DNA of 64,000 nucleotides from Vanilla planifolia (GCA_023846275.1 CM043878.1:12820772-12884771); one strand, 5' to 3'. Shown: positions 1 through 13,900, numbered from the stretch's first letter. Numbers and translations: made by a program. Notes: generated by a model from the sequence alone, not told the origin.

Positions 1-294
1 AAACCGTAAAACCCGTGAGCGAACCATCACGGATTTCTGCATAAATTTGCCATGCAGCGGGTGCCAAATTTTGTGACGGTCGCATAGAACGTTCTGTGCG
101 GAACGGCTTAATATAAAAACATCTATTCTTATGCGGCTTAATTGTAGGATTCTCGGCGTTTTCCTTTTTTCCAATTTGAATATTTATGATTAGAGTTTAT
201 AAAATATTAATTTATTTTTTATAACATGGAGAATGAAGAAAATTTCTTTTGAATATTTTAATTTAGCAGAAATGTAGTCTAATTATTTTTAAAA

Positions 295-324
295 TTTTTT
301 TATTTAAAAATATAAATAAAAAAA
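295..324. repeat. Perfect AT hairpin in the satellite unit (unit 1 copy)
   Basis: The 12-base arms 295-306 (tttttttattta) and 313-324 (taaataaaaaaa) are exact reverse complements around a 6-base loop. The structure recurs in the other units. The AT-only composition makes chance occurrence less surprising than for the GC-containing hairpins. Confidence 0.6.
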
Positions 325-1004
325 TAATCTCAAAAGAAATATTATCGTTATATATTATTTTTTTTATTTTTAAAATGAAATCCTAAAATATTAATTGAAA
401 AATTAAAATATAAAATTATTTTTTCCTTTTATCAATAATATAATTTACTTGTTTATCATTCATGTTACAAAGAAAATTAACAAGGGATCGTTCTCGTGAT
501 CTACGATTCATATAAATATATTTATAATGAGTAGAGAAAATAAATATAAAATTCAAAACCTAAATAATATTCGCAACTTGATAAAATGGCTCAACGAATT
601 AAATAGAATTATATGCGAACAGAATCCCAAAATTTAAGTATAGTATACTACAAAAATGTAATAAAGGCTTCTTCGTAATTCACTTACGGCTATCAAATTA
701 TAAAAAAAATTAACAAATAAATTTTTACGGAAGCATTCGATAATATGAGCAGCCAAACGAAACTGCAAAAATTACTCGATAAATAAACGAATAAACATAT
801 TTATTAATACACATATTTATTTATTTTTCTTCTCTCAATATTAAATCAGAGTATTATGATAAATAACTATTTTAATTATTTATTAGTTCAATGTTTTATT
901 CTAAAAACAAAAACTCTAAAATTTCTTTCATATATTAAAAGTAAAGAGTGGATATTAGTTTTCATATCGATTATATAATATAGTTGTCATTTATATTTTA
1001 AATT

Positions 1005-1010
<6 letters not shown>

Positions 1011-1084
<74 letters not shown>
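1011..1084. repeat. (AT)n microsatellite, the length-variable site of the unit
   Basis: A pure AT dinucleotide run lies between aattga and tatttagaag. Its lengths in units 1 to 10 are 74, 72, 24, 24, 66, 28, 32, 32, 26 and 26 bp. Equal or near-equal lengths fall in neighbouring units. Confidence 0.95.
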
Positions 1085-1088
<4 letters not shown>

Positions 1089-1699
1089 TAGAAGAGAAAA
1101 ATAAAAATTTGAAAATATGGGAGATTCATGACGAAAACTAAATACAATTGTTAGAATTAGAGACTAACATGATGTCATAATATAAAAAAAATAATTTAAT
1201 AACACGCTAAAAGAAGCCCAAAAAATCGTGCGGAAATGTTTTTTTTGATAATTCAATTATACAAACTAAATCATTAGACAATCGACAAGGGTACTTTTAC
1301 TTAAGAAATTTTTAAATTGGATCACGATAAAAATATAAAAAATGCGTCATAATATTTATGGTTTTCTTTAAATTTTAATCGATTATTTAGTTAAATTGAA
1401 AAAAAAAAACGATAAAATGTACATGCAGTTGTCTTTATTAATACCATTTGATAATGACTTTTTAAATATATTAAGTACAACTGAATCTTAAATTCATAAA
1501 TATATCTGATAATTTTCATAACTTTTTTGAACCTTCAAACGTAATATATTTTCTAAAACTTTACGAATAATTCACATGGAGAAAAAGAGATTTTTATTAT
1601 AAAAAAATTCCTAAAACTAATTATATATATGTGTGTTGATAGTTAATCACAAATATTTTTGTCATTACATTTGTTGAGAAAGGTAGTAAAATAATATTT

Positions 1700-2245
1700 A
1701 TTTTTCAAAATCTTTTTTGTTAATTAATTCATTTATGTTTAAAAGTTTTTTAATTTTTTTATATTATATTTTTTGTTGTTCTTTTGAATCACTATTATTC
1801 TTAATAGTATAAAGAAGACATAAAATATATGCAATGAAAATAATTTTAATGATTAAATTTATTTATAAAAAATATAGTATGCATTAACTCTTATATATTA
1901 TAATTTATGTTTAATACGTAGAAACCAAATATAATATATATAATATGTTAAGTTAAAAATTACAGTTTTATAATAATATAATCTTGAAAATTATGTAATA
2001 TAATCATATTATTTATATTTGACAAAATAAATTCACTCTACTAACTTAATTTCATATTATAAAACATTTTTTCACTAATAAATTCATTTAAGTTAGAATT
2101 TTTTTAATTTTTTTAATTTTTTTAAATTTTTTAAATATATATTTTATATCACAATTATTCTCAACAATAATAGCTAATATGATGTGTATCAAGAAGAAAA
2201 CAATTTTTACAATTAAATTTATTTATCTAAATTTTATTATTTATC
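1700..2245. repeat. Degenerate internal direct repeat in the satellite body (unit 1 copy)
   Basis: The stretch around 1700-1880 resembles the stretch around 2055-2245, displaced by about 355 bp. Shared landmarks in the same order are attcattta, a long ttttttaattttttt run, a tcac-attattct segment, an agaaga-a segment and attaaatttatttat at the end. The AT richness inflates similarity, but the ordered landmarks suggest an old duplication inside the unit. Confidence 0.5.
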
Positions 2246-3036
2246 ATGAATTAGTGAAATGTATAAATATTAATGTTATTTATTTTATATTTTTTTAAAT
2301 AAAAATTGATTATACACATAAAATCAAAAGTAATGTAAAACATATAACATTTTTATTTATTGGTTTCCTAATTAAAAAAAAGAAAAAAAAATCAAACTCA
2401 CAATGCACGTATTTTTTTAGTAGTCATCAATAATGACAATACTTTTATTTTAGTCACACATTATTAAATTATACAATTGTCAAATATCAAGACAAATGGT
2501 GAGTCAATTAAAACAAAATTTCTCCTAAAATATCACAATTTTGTGGGGTTATCATTTGCATAAGTCACATATTATATTATATATAAAAAATATAAAATGA
2601 TAAACAATTCTAGAATATGTGAATATTACAATAATTATGAACGTAGAATATTCAAAATAATTGTTCGTTTTATATATTTTTAGTATTTCGATTTTTCAGT
2701 ATGATTTATTTTTTATTTTTTATTATTCTTCTATTTTTTTTGTTTTTTAATAATTTAAAATCTTAATTTTTATTTAGATATAATAAAATTTTTTAAATTT
2801 ATATCATTATTTTTTATTAACAATTGATTTAATAATTTTAATGAAGAGGTTCATGTTTTGATATAGATATTTACATAAAATCCAAAACTTTAATTTATTC
2901 CTAATAAATAATAGTTTAATATTTATTTTGAAATGCTTTTGAAAACAGGCAGCGTAATTTATATTTTTCCGAACTTCGAAAAAAGAAAAAAAAAAAAAAA
3001 GAATACGTTTAAGCAATGCACTTTTTTTTTTTGGTG

Positions 3037-3245
3037 TGTCCCGCACAATAACAACTCGTACAATTATAGGACCGTCCGCATAAACGTCATGATGCGGACG
3101 CCGAAAATGGCCAAAATCCGTGAGCTAACACTCACGGTTTTTCTGCGAAATCGCCGAATCCGAAGGGTTATTCAGTTTTGCAATGTCGCACAGAACTTTC
3201 ATGCGGACACCCGCAAAACTACGAAGGCGACAAAAATGCGACGTT
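3037..3245. repeat. CpG-rich module A of the satellite unit (unit 1 copy)
   Basis: Against an AT-rich background this segment of about 209 bp has roughly 21 CpG dinucleotides by my count. It contains a 9-bp-stem hairpin (3073-3081 with 3092-3100) and a 7-bp-stem hairpin (3118-3124 with 3131-3137). It begins tgtcccgcac and is aligned in order and spacing with module B. Other copies start at 6705, 10328, 13951, 17614, 21239, 24867, 28495, 32119 and 35746. A homopolymer A run, then a T run, sit directly upstream. Function is unknown. Confidence 0.8.
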
Positions 3246-3603
3246 TGTTTATTGGGTAATATCTCCACGTTTTTATTTTTAAATGTTTAGGGTACTAGGT
3301 TATTCGTAAAATGTTTTCTAAATTTTTCTATTGGTGAAATATCAAAACAATTTTCATAATTTTTTTAATAATTAATATTAATATTTTCTAAAAAAATATA
3401 TTTTAAATAAATATTATTTTTTCTCTCTATCTTTCTATTTCTTCATTTTTTTGTCTTTTATTTTATTTATAAATAGATTTTTATATTTACCTTGCAAATT
3501 TCTCTCTAAAATTAATATGATATGCATAATAATTGTTATTAAAATATATATTTATTTATAGCCATTCATTCTTTTGCAAAAATATTTCCGTTTATTTATT
3601 ATA

Positions 3604-3790
3604 TGTCCCGCACCGTACAAAATATAAATTGTATGCATATGGCCGCATATTTGATGTATGCGGACGCAAAAAAACCGTAAAACCCGTGAGCGAACCATCA
3701 CGGATTTCTGCATAAATTTGCCATGCAGCGGGTGCCAAATTTTGTGACGGTCGCATAGAACGTTCTGTGCGGAACGGCTTAATATAAAAA
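3604..3790. repeat. CpG-rich module B of the satellite unit, diverged copy of module A
   Basis: It starts tgtcccgcac like module A and shares in order atgcggacgc, cccgtgagc plus tcacgg, ttctgc, tcgca and agaac, then tgcgga. Hairpins sit at the equivalent places: 3643-3648 with 3658-3663, and 3684-3689 with 3698-3703. A third stem is 3708-3713 with 3723-3728. A near-perfect 20-bp palindrome spans 3752-3771. Other copies start at 7271, 10894, 14517, 18181, 21805, 25433, 29061, 32685 and 36312. The first 120 bases or so of the window are the tail of another copy. Confidence 0.8.
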
Positions 3791-4674
3791 CATCTATTCT
3801 TATGCGGCTTAATTGTAGGATTCTCGGCGTTTTCCTTTTTTCCAATTTGAATATTTATGATTAGAGTTTATAAAATATTAATTTATTTTTTATAACATGG
3901 AGAATGAAGAAAATTTCTTTTGTATATTTTAATTTAGCAGAAATGTAGTCTAATTATTTTTAAAATTTTTTTATTTAAAAATATAAATAAAAAAATAATC
4001 TCAAAAGAAATATTATCGTTATATATTATTTTTTTATTTTTAAAATGAAATCCTAAAATATTAATTGAAAAATTAAAATATAAAATTATTTTTTCCTTTT
4101 ATCAATAATATAATTTACTTGTTTATCATTCATGTTACAAAGAAAATTAACAAGGGATCGTTCTCGTGATCTACGATTCATATAAATATATTTATAATGA
4201 GTAGAGAAAATAAATATAAAATTCAAAACCTAAATAATATTCGCAACTTGATAAAATGGCTCAACGAATTAAATAGAATTATATGCGAACAGAATCCCAA
4301 AATTTAAGTATAGTATACTACAAAAATGTAATAAAGGCTTCTTCGTAATTCACTTACGGCTATCAAATTATAAAAAAAATTAACAAATAAATTTTTACGG
4401 AAGCATTCGATAATATGAGCAGCCAAACGAAACTGCAAAAATTACTCGATAAATAAACGAATAAACATATTTATTAATACACATATTTATTTATTTTTCT
4501 TCTCTCAATATTAAATCAGAGTATTATGATAAATAACTATTTTAATTATTTATTAGTTCAATGTTTTATTCTAAAAACAAAAACTCTAAAATTTCTTTCA
4601 TATATTAAAAGTAAAGAGTGGATATTAGTTTTCATATCGATTATATAATATAGTTGTCATTTATATTTTAAATT

Positions 4675-4756
<82 letters not shown>

Positions 4757-7338
4757 TAGAAGAGAAAAATAAAAATTTGAAAATATGGGAGATTCATGAC
4801 GAAAACTAAATACAATTGTTAGAATTAGAGACTAACATGATGTCATAATATAAAAAAAATAATTTAATAACACGCTAAAAGAAGCCCAAAAAATCGTGCG
4901 GAAATGTTTTTTTTGATAATTCAATTATACAAACTAAATCATTAGACAATCGACAAGGGTACTTTTACTTAAGAAATTTTTAAATTGGATCACGATAAAA
5001 ATATAAAAAATGCGTCATAATATTTATGGTTTTCTTTAAATTTTAATCGATTATTTAGTTAAATTGAAAAAAAAAAACGATAAAATGTACATGCAGTTGT
5101 CTTTATTAATACCATTTGATAATGACTTTTTAAATATATTAAGTACAACTGAATCTTAAATTCATAAATATATCTGATAATTTTCATAACTTTTTTGAAC
5201 CTTCAAACGTAATATATTTTCTAAAACTTTACGAATAATTCACATGGAGAAAAAGAGATTTTTATTATAAAAAAATTCCTAAAACTAATTATATATATGT
5301 GTGTTGATAGTTAATCACAAATATTTTTGTCATTACATTTGTTGAGAAAGGTAGTAAAATAATATTTATTTTTCAAAATCTTTTTTGTTAATTAATTCAT
5401 TTATGTTTAAAAGTTTTTTAATTTTTTTATATTATATTTTTTGTTGTTCTTTTGAATCACTATTATTCTTAATAGTATAAAGAAGACATAAAATATATGC
5501 AATGAAAATAATTTTAATGATTAAATTTATTTATAAAAAATATAGTATGCATTAACTCTTATATATTATAATTTATGTTTAATACGTAGAAACCAAATAT
5601 AATATATATAATATGTTAAGTTAAAAATTACAGTTTTATAATAATATAATCTTGAAAATTATGTAATATAATCATATTATTTATATTTGACAAAATAAAT
5701 TCACTCTACTAACTTAATTTCATATTATAAAACATTTTTTCACTAATAAATTCATTTAAGTTAGAATTTTTTTAATTTTTTTAATTTTTTTAAATTTTTT
5801 AAATATATATTTTATATCACAATTATTCTCAACAATAATAGCTAATATGATGTGTATCAAGAAGAAAACAATTTTTACAATTAAATTTATTTATCTAAAT
5901 TTTATTATTTATCATGAATTAGTGAAATGTATAAATATTAATGTTATTTATTTTATATTTTTTTAAATAAAAATTGATTATACACATAAAATCAAAAGTA
6001 ATGTAAAACATATAACATTTTTATTTATTGGTTTCCTAATTAAAAAAAAGAAAAAAAAATCAAACTCACAATGCACGTATTTTTTTAGTAGTCATCAATA
6101 ATGACAATACTTTTATTTTAGTCACACATTATTAAATTATACAATTGTCAAATATCAAGACAAATGGTGAGTCAATTAAAACAAAATTTCTCCTAAAATA
6201 TCACAATTTTGTGGGGTTATCATTTGCATAAGTCACATATTATATTATATATAAAAAATATAAAATGATAAACAATTCTAGAATATGTGAATATTACAAT
6301 AATTATGAACGTAGAATATTCAAAATAATTGTTCGTTTTATATATTTTTAGTATTTCGATTTTTCAGTATGATTTATTTTTTATTTTTTATTATTCTTCT
6401 ATTTTTTTTGTTTTTTAATAATTTAAAATCTTAATTTTTATTTAGATATAATAAAATTTTTTAAATTTATATCATTATTTTTTATTAACAATTGATTTAA
6501 TAATTTTAATGAAGAGGTTCATGTTTTGATATAGATATTTACATAAAATCCAAAACTTTAATTTATTCCTAATAAATAATAGTTTAATATTTATTTTGAA
6601 ATGCTTTTGAAAACAGGCAGCGTAATTTATATTTTTCCGAACTTCGAAAAAAGAAAAAAAAAAAAAAAGAATACGTTTAAGCAATGCACTTTTTTTTTTT
6701 GGTGTGTCCCGCACAATAACAACTCGTACAATTATAGGACCGTCCGCATAAACGTCCTGATGCGGACGCCGAAAATGGCCAAAATCCGTGAGCTAACACT
6801 CACGGTTTTTCTGCGAAATCGCCGAATCCGAAGGGTTATTCAGTTTTGCAATGTCGCACAGAACTTTGATGCGGACACCCGCAAAACTACGAAGGCGACA
6901 AACATGCGACGTTTGTTTATTGGGTAATATCTCCACGTTTTTTTTTTTAAATGTTTAGGGTACTAGGTTATTCGTAAAATGTTTTCTAAATTTTTCTATT
7001 GGTGAAATATCAAAACAATTTTCATAATTTTTTTAATAATTAATATTAATATTTTCTAAAAAAATATATTTTAAATAAATATTATTTTTTCTCTCTATCT
7101 TTCTATTTCTTCATTTTTTGTCTTTTATTTTATTAATAAATAGATTTTTATATTTACCTTGCAAATTTCTCTCTAAAATTAATATGATATGCATAATAAT
7201 TGTTATTAAAATATATATTTATTTATAGCCATTCATTCTTTTGCAAAAATACTTCCGTTTATTTATTATATGTCCCGCACCGTACAAAATATAAATTGTA
7301 TGCATATGGCCGCATATTTGATGTATGCGGACGCAAAA
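3672..7338. repeat. Satellite unit 2
   Basis: Its (AT)n tract is at 4681-4752 (72 bp), close to that of unit 1. It has ttttgtatatttt near 3918, shared only with unit 6, and tagatataata near 6443, shared with unit 1. The module A loop allele is gtcctgatg. Confidence 0.95.
3752..3771. promoter_or_regulatory. Twenty-base palindrome CGCATAGAACGTTCTGTGCG in module B
   Basis: Nine of ten base pairs between the two halves are Watson-Crick and the remaining one is T with G. The core AGAACGTTCT is perfectly palindromic. The same word occurs in every unit. Dyads of this length often bind dimeric proteins, but no binder is known here and no gene is adjacent, so the regulatory label is only a possibility. 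Confidence 0.35.
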
Positions 7339-10300
7339 AAACCGTAAAACCCGTGAGCGAACCATCACGGATTTCTGCATAAATTTGCCATGCAGCGGGT
7401 GCCAAATTTTGTGACGGTCGCATAGAACGTTCTGTGCGGAACGGCTTAATATAAAAACATCTATTCTTATGCGGCTTAATTGTAGGATTCTCGGCGTTTT
7501 CCTTTTTTCCAATTTGAATATTTATGATTAGAGTTTATAAAATATTAATTTATTTTTTATAACATGGAGAATGAAGAAAATTTCTTTTGAATATTTTAAT
7601 TTAGCAGAAATGTAGTCTAATTATTTTTAAAATTTTTTTATTTAAAAATATAAATAAAAAAATAATCTCAAAAGAAATATTATCGTTATATATTATTTTT
7701 TTATTTTTAAAATGAAATCCTAAAATATTAATTGAAAAATTAAAATATAAAATTATTTTTTCCTTTTATCAATAATATAATTTACTTGTTTATCATTCAT
7801 GTTACAAAGAAAATTAACAAGGGATCGTTCTCGTGATCTACGATTCATATAAATATATTTATAATTAGTAGAGAAAATAAATATAAAATTCAAAACCTAA
7901 ATAATATTCGCAACTTGATAAAATGGCTCAACGAATTAAATAGAATTATATGCGAACAGAATCCCAAAATTTAAGTATAGTATACTACAAAAATGTAATA
8001 AAGGCTTCTTCGTAATTCACTTACGGCTATCAAATTATAAAAAAAATTAACAAATAAATTTTTACGGAAGCATTCGATAATATGAGCAGCCAAACGAAAC
8101 TGCAAAAATTACTCGATAAATAAACGAATAAACATATTTATTAATACACATATTTATTTATTTTTCTTCTCTCAATATTAAATCAGAGTATTATGATAAA
8201 TAACTATTTTAATTATTTATTAGTTCAATGTTTTATTCTAAAAACAAAAACTCTAAAATTTCTTTCATATATTAAAAGTAAAGAGTGGATATTAGTTTTC
8301 ATATCGATTATATAATATAGTTGTCATTTATATTTTAAATTAATTGAATATATATATATATATATATATATTATTTAGAAGAGAAAAATAAAAATTTGAA
8401 AATATGGGAGATTCATGACGAAAACTAAATACAATTGTTAGAATTAGAGACTAACATGATGTCATAATATAAAAAAAATAATTTAATAACACGCTAAAAG
8501 AAGCCCAAAAAATCGTGCGGAAATGTTTTTTTTGATAATTCAATTATACAAACTAAATCATTAGACAATCGACATGGGTACTTTTACTTAAGAAATTTGT
8601 AAATTGGATCACGATAAAAATATAAAAAATGCGTCATAATATTTATGGTTTTCTTTAAATTTTAATCGATTATTTAGTTAAATTGAAAAAAAAAAAACGA
8701 TAAAATGTACATGCAGTTGTCTTTATTAATACCATTTGATAATGACTTTTTAAATATATTAAGTACAACTGAATCTTAAATTCATAAATATATCTGATAA
8801 TTTTCATAACTTTTTTGAACCTTCAAACGTAATATATTTTCTAAAACTTTACGAATAATTCACATGGAGAAAAAGAGATTTTTATTATAAAAAAATTCCT
8901 AAAACTAATTATATATATGTGTGTTGATAGTTAATCACAAATATTTTTGTCATTACATTTGTTGAGAAAGGTAGTAAAATAATATTTATTTTTCAAAATC
9001 TTTTTTGTTAATTAATTCATTTATGTTTAAAAGTTTTTTAATTTTTTTATATTATATTTTTTTTTGTTCTTTTGAATCACTATTATTCTTAATAGTATAA
9101 AGAAGACATAAAATATATGCAATGAAAATAATTTTAATGATTAAATTTATTTATAAAAAATATAGTATGCATTAACTCTTATATATTATAATTTATGTTT
9201 AATACGTAGAAACCAAATATAATATATATAATATGTTAAGTTAAAAATTACAGTTTTATAATAATATAATCTTGAAAATTATGTAATATAATCATATTAT
9301 TTATATTTGACAAAATAAATTCACTCTACTAACTTAATTTCATATTATAAAACATTTTTTCACTAATAAATTCATTTAAGTTAGAATTTTTTTAATTTTT
9401 TTAATTTTTTTAAATTTTTTAAATATATATTTTATATCACAATTATTCTCAACAATAATAGCTAATATGATGTGTATCAAGAAGAAAACAATTTTTACAA
9501 TTAAATTTATTTATCTAAATTTTATTATTTATCATGAATTAGTGAAATGTATAAATATTAATGTTATTTATTTTATATTTTTTTAAATAAAAATTGATTA
9601 TACACATAAAATCAAAAGTAATGTAAAACATATAACATTTTTATTTATTGGTTTCCTAATTAAAAAAAAGAAAAAAAAATCAAACTCACAATGCACGTAT
9701 TTTTTTAGTAGTCATCAATAATGACAATACTTTTATTTTAGTCACACATTATTAAATTATACAATTGTCAAATATCAAGACAAATGGTGAGTCAATTAAA
9801 ACAAAATTTCTCCTAAAATATCACAATTTTGTGGGGTTATCATTTGCATAAGTCACATATTATATTATATATAAAAAATATAAAATGATAAACAATTCTA
9901 GAATATGTGAATATTACAATAATTATGAACGTAGAATATTCAAAATAATTGTTCGTTTTATATATTTTTAGTATTTCGATTTTTCAGTATGATTTATTTT
10001 TTATTTTTTATTATTCTTCTATTTTTTTTTTGTTTTTTAATAATTTAAAATCTTAATTTTTATTTAGAAATAATAAAATTTTTTAAATTTATATCATTAT
10101 TTTTTATTAACAATTGATTTAATAATTTTAATGAAGAGGTTCATGTTTTGATATAGATATTTACATAAAATCCAAAACTTTAATTTATTCCTAATAAATA
10201 ATAGTTTAATATTTATTTTGAAATGCTTTTGAAAACAGGCAGCGTAATTTATATTTTTCCGAACTTCGAAAAAAGAAAAAAAAAAAAAAAAGAATACGTT

Positions 10301-10961
10301 TAAGCAATGCACTTTTTTTTTTTGGTGTGTCCCGCACAATAACAACTCGTACAATTATAGGACCGTCCGCATAAAAGTCCTGATGCGGACGCCGAAAATG
10401 GCCAAAATCCGTGAGCTAACACTCACGGTTTTTCTGCGAAATCGCCGAATCCGAAGGGTTATTCAGTTTTGCAATGTCGCACAGAACTTTGATGCGGACA
10501 CCCGCAAAACTACGAAGGCGACAAACATGCGACGTTATTTTATTGGGTAATATCTCCACGTTTTTATTTTTAAATGTTTAGGGTACTAGGTTATTCGTAA
10601 AATGTTTTCTAAATTTTTCTATTGGTGAAATATCAAAACAATTTTCATAATTTTTTTAATAATTAATATTAATATTTTCTAAAAAAATATATTTTAAATA
10701 AATATTATTTTTTCTCTCTATCTTTCTATTTCTTCATTTTTTGTCTTTTATTTTATTAATAAATAGATTTTTATATTTACCTTGCAAATTTCTCTCTAAA
10801 ATTAATATGATATGCATAATAATTGTTATTAAAATATATATTTATTTATAGCCATTCATTCTTTTGCAAAAATACTTCCGTTTATTTATTATATGTCCCG
10901 CACCGTACAAAATATAAATTGTATGCATATGGCCGCATATTTGATGTATGCGGACGCAAAA
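7339..10961. repeat. Satellite unit 3
   Basis: Short (AT)n tract at 8348-8371 (24 bp). It shares catgggtac (near 8573), aaaagtcctgatg (near 10374) and gacgttattttattggg (near 10530) with unit 4 only. It also carries ataattag near 7861, as units 7, 8 and 9 do. Confidence 0.95.
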
Positions 10962-13900
10962 AAACCGTAAAACCCGTGAGCGAACCATCACGGATTTCTG
11001 CATAAATTTGCCATGCAGCGGGTGCCAAATTTTGTGACGGTCGCATAGAACGTTCTGTGCGGAACGGCTTAATATAAAAACATCTATTCTTATGCGGCTT
11101 AATTGTAGGATTCTCGGCGTTTTCCTTTTTTCCAATTTGAATATTTATGATTAGAGTTTATAAAATATTAATTTATTTTTTATAACATGGAGAATGAAGA
11201 AAATTTCTTTTGAATATTTTAATTTAGCAGAAATGTAGTCTAATTATTTTTAAAATTTTTTTATTTAAAAATATAAATAAAAAAATAATCTCAAAAGAAA
11301 TATTATCGTTATATATTATTTTTTTATTTTTAAAATGAAATCCTAAAATATTAATTGAAAAATTAAAATATAAAATTATTTTTTCCTTTTATCAATAATA
11401 TAATTTACTTGTTTATCATTCATGTTACAAAGAAAATTAACAAGGGATCGTTCTCGTGATCTACGATTCATATAAATATATTTATAATGAGTAGAGAAAA
11501 TAAATATAAAATTCAAAACCTAAATAATATTCGCAACTTGATAAAATGGCTCAACGAATTAAATAGAATTATATGCGAACAGAATCCCAAAATTTAAGTA
11601 TAGTATACTACAAAAATGTAATAAAGGCTTCTTCGTAATTCACTTACGGCTATCAAATTATAAAAAAAATTAACAAATAAATTTTTACGGAAGCATTCGA
11701 TAATATGAGCAGCCAAACGAAACTGCAAAAATTACTCGATAAATAAACGAATAAACATATTTATTAATACACATATTTATTTATTTTTCTTCTCTCAATA
11801 TTAAATCAGAGTATTATGATAAATAACTATTTTAATTATTTATTAGTTCAATGTTTTATTCTAAAAACAAAAACTCTAAAATTTCTTTCATATATTAAAA
11901 GTAAAGAGTGGATATTAGTTTTCATATCGATTATATAATATAGTTGTCATTTATATTTTAAATTAATTGAATATATATATATATATATATATATTATTTA
12001 GAAGAGAAAAATAAAAATTTGAAAATATGGGAGATTCATGACGAAAACTAAATACAATTGTTAGAATTAGAGACTAACATGATGTCATAATATAAAAAAA
12101 ATAATTTAATAACACGCTAAAAGAAGCCCAAAAAATCGTGCGGAAATGTTTTTTTTGATAATTCAATTATACAAACTAAATCATTAGACAATCGACATGG
12201 GTACTTTTACTTAAGAAATTTGTAAATTGGATCACGATAAAAATATAAAAAATGCGTCATAATATTTATGGTTTTCTTTAAATTTTAATCGATTATTTAG
12301 TTAAATTGAAAAAAAAAAAACGATAAAATGTACATGCAGTTGTCTTTATTAATACCATTTGATAATGACTTTTTAAATATATTAAGTACAACTGAATCTT
12401 AAATTCATAAATATATCTGATAATTTTCATAACTTTTTTGAACCTTCAAACGTAATATATTTTCTAAAACTTTACGAATAATTCACATGGAGAAAAAGAG
12501 ATTTTTATTATAAAAAAATTCCTAAAACTAATTATATATATGTGTGTTGATAGTTAATCACAAATATTTTTGTCATTACATTTGTTGAGAAAGGTAGTAA
12601 AATAATATTTATTTTTCAAAATCTTTTTTGTTAATTAATTCATTTATGTTTAAAAGTTTTTTAATTTTTTTATATTATATTTTTTTTTGTTCTTTTGAAT
12701 CACTATTATTCTTAATAGTATAAAGAAGACATAAAATATATGCAATGAAAATAATTTTAATGATTAAATTTATTTATAAAAAATATAGTATGCATTAACT
12801 CTTATATATTATAATTTATGTTTAATACGTAGAAACCAAATATAATATATATAATATGTTAAGTTAAAAATTACAGTTTTATAATAATATAATCTTGAAA
12901 ATTATGTAATATAATCATATTATTTATATTTGACAAAATAAATTCACTCTACTAACTTAATTTCATATTATAAAACATTTTTTCACTAATAAATTCATTT
13001 AAGTTAGAATTTTTTTAATTTTTTTAATTTTTTTAAATTTTTTAAATATATATTTTATATCACAATTATTCTCAACAATAATAGCTAATATGATGTGTAT
13101 CAAGAAGAAAACAATTTTTACAATTAAATTTATTTATCTAAATTTTATTATTTATCATGAATTAGTGAAATGTATAAATATTAATGTTATTTATTTTATA
13201 TTTTTTTAAATAAAAATTGATTATACACATAAAATCAAAAGTAATGTAAAACATATAACATTTTTATTTATTGGTTTCCTAATTAAAAAAAAGAAAAAAA
13301 AATCAAACTCACAATGCACGTATTTTTTTAGTAGTCATCAATAATGACAATACTTTTATTTTAGTCACACATTATTAAATTATACAATTGTCAAATATCA
13401 AGACAAATGGTGAGTCAATTAAAACAAAATTTCTCCTAAAATATCACAATTTTGTGGGGTTATCATTTGCATAAGTCACATATTATATTATATATAAAAA
13501 ATATAAAATGATAAACAATTCTAGAATATGTGAATATTACAATAATTATGAACGTAGAATATTCAAAATAATTGTTCGTTTTATATATTTTTAGTATTTC
13601 GATTTTTCAGTATGATTTATTTTTTATTTTTTATTATTCTTCTATTTTTTTTTTGTTTTTTAATAATTTAAAATCTTAATTTTTATTTAGAAATAATAAA
13701 ATTTTTTAAATTTATATCATTATTTTTTATTAACAATTGATTTAATAATTTTAATGAAGAGGTTCATGTTTTGATATAGATATTTACATAAAATCCAAAA
13801 CTTTAATTTATTCCTAATAAATAATAGTTTAATATTTATTTTGAAATGCTTTTGAAAACAGGCAGCGTAATTTATATTTTTCCGAACTTCGAAAAAAGAA

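Larger units (their letters stand above)
1..3671. repeat. Satellite unit 1
   Basis: First complete unit. Its (AT)n tract at 1011-1084 is the longest of the array (74 bp). Distinguishing variants are an 8-T run near 360, tagatataata at 2776 (shared only with unit 2), loop allele gtcatgatg in module A, ctttcatgcgg near 3197 where all other units read ctttgatgcgg, and aaatatttccg near 3581 (shared only with unit 5). Confidence 0.95.

Noticed and set aside
3552-3845. A 97-codon minus-strand frame open in all ten module B copies (also 60- and 79- to 108-codon frames in each unit)
   Set aside because: The units are nearly identical, so repeated openness is one observation, not ten. The frames overlap each other on opposite strands, the 60-codon frame starts at TTG, and composition follows the AT-rich and CpG-rich background. 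No protein family is recognised.
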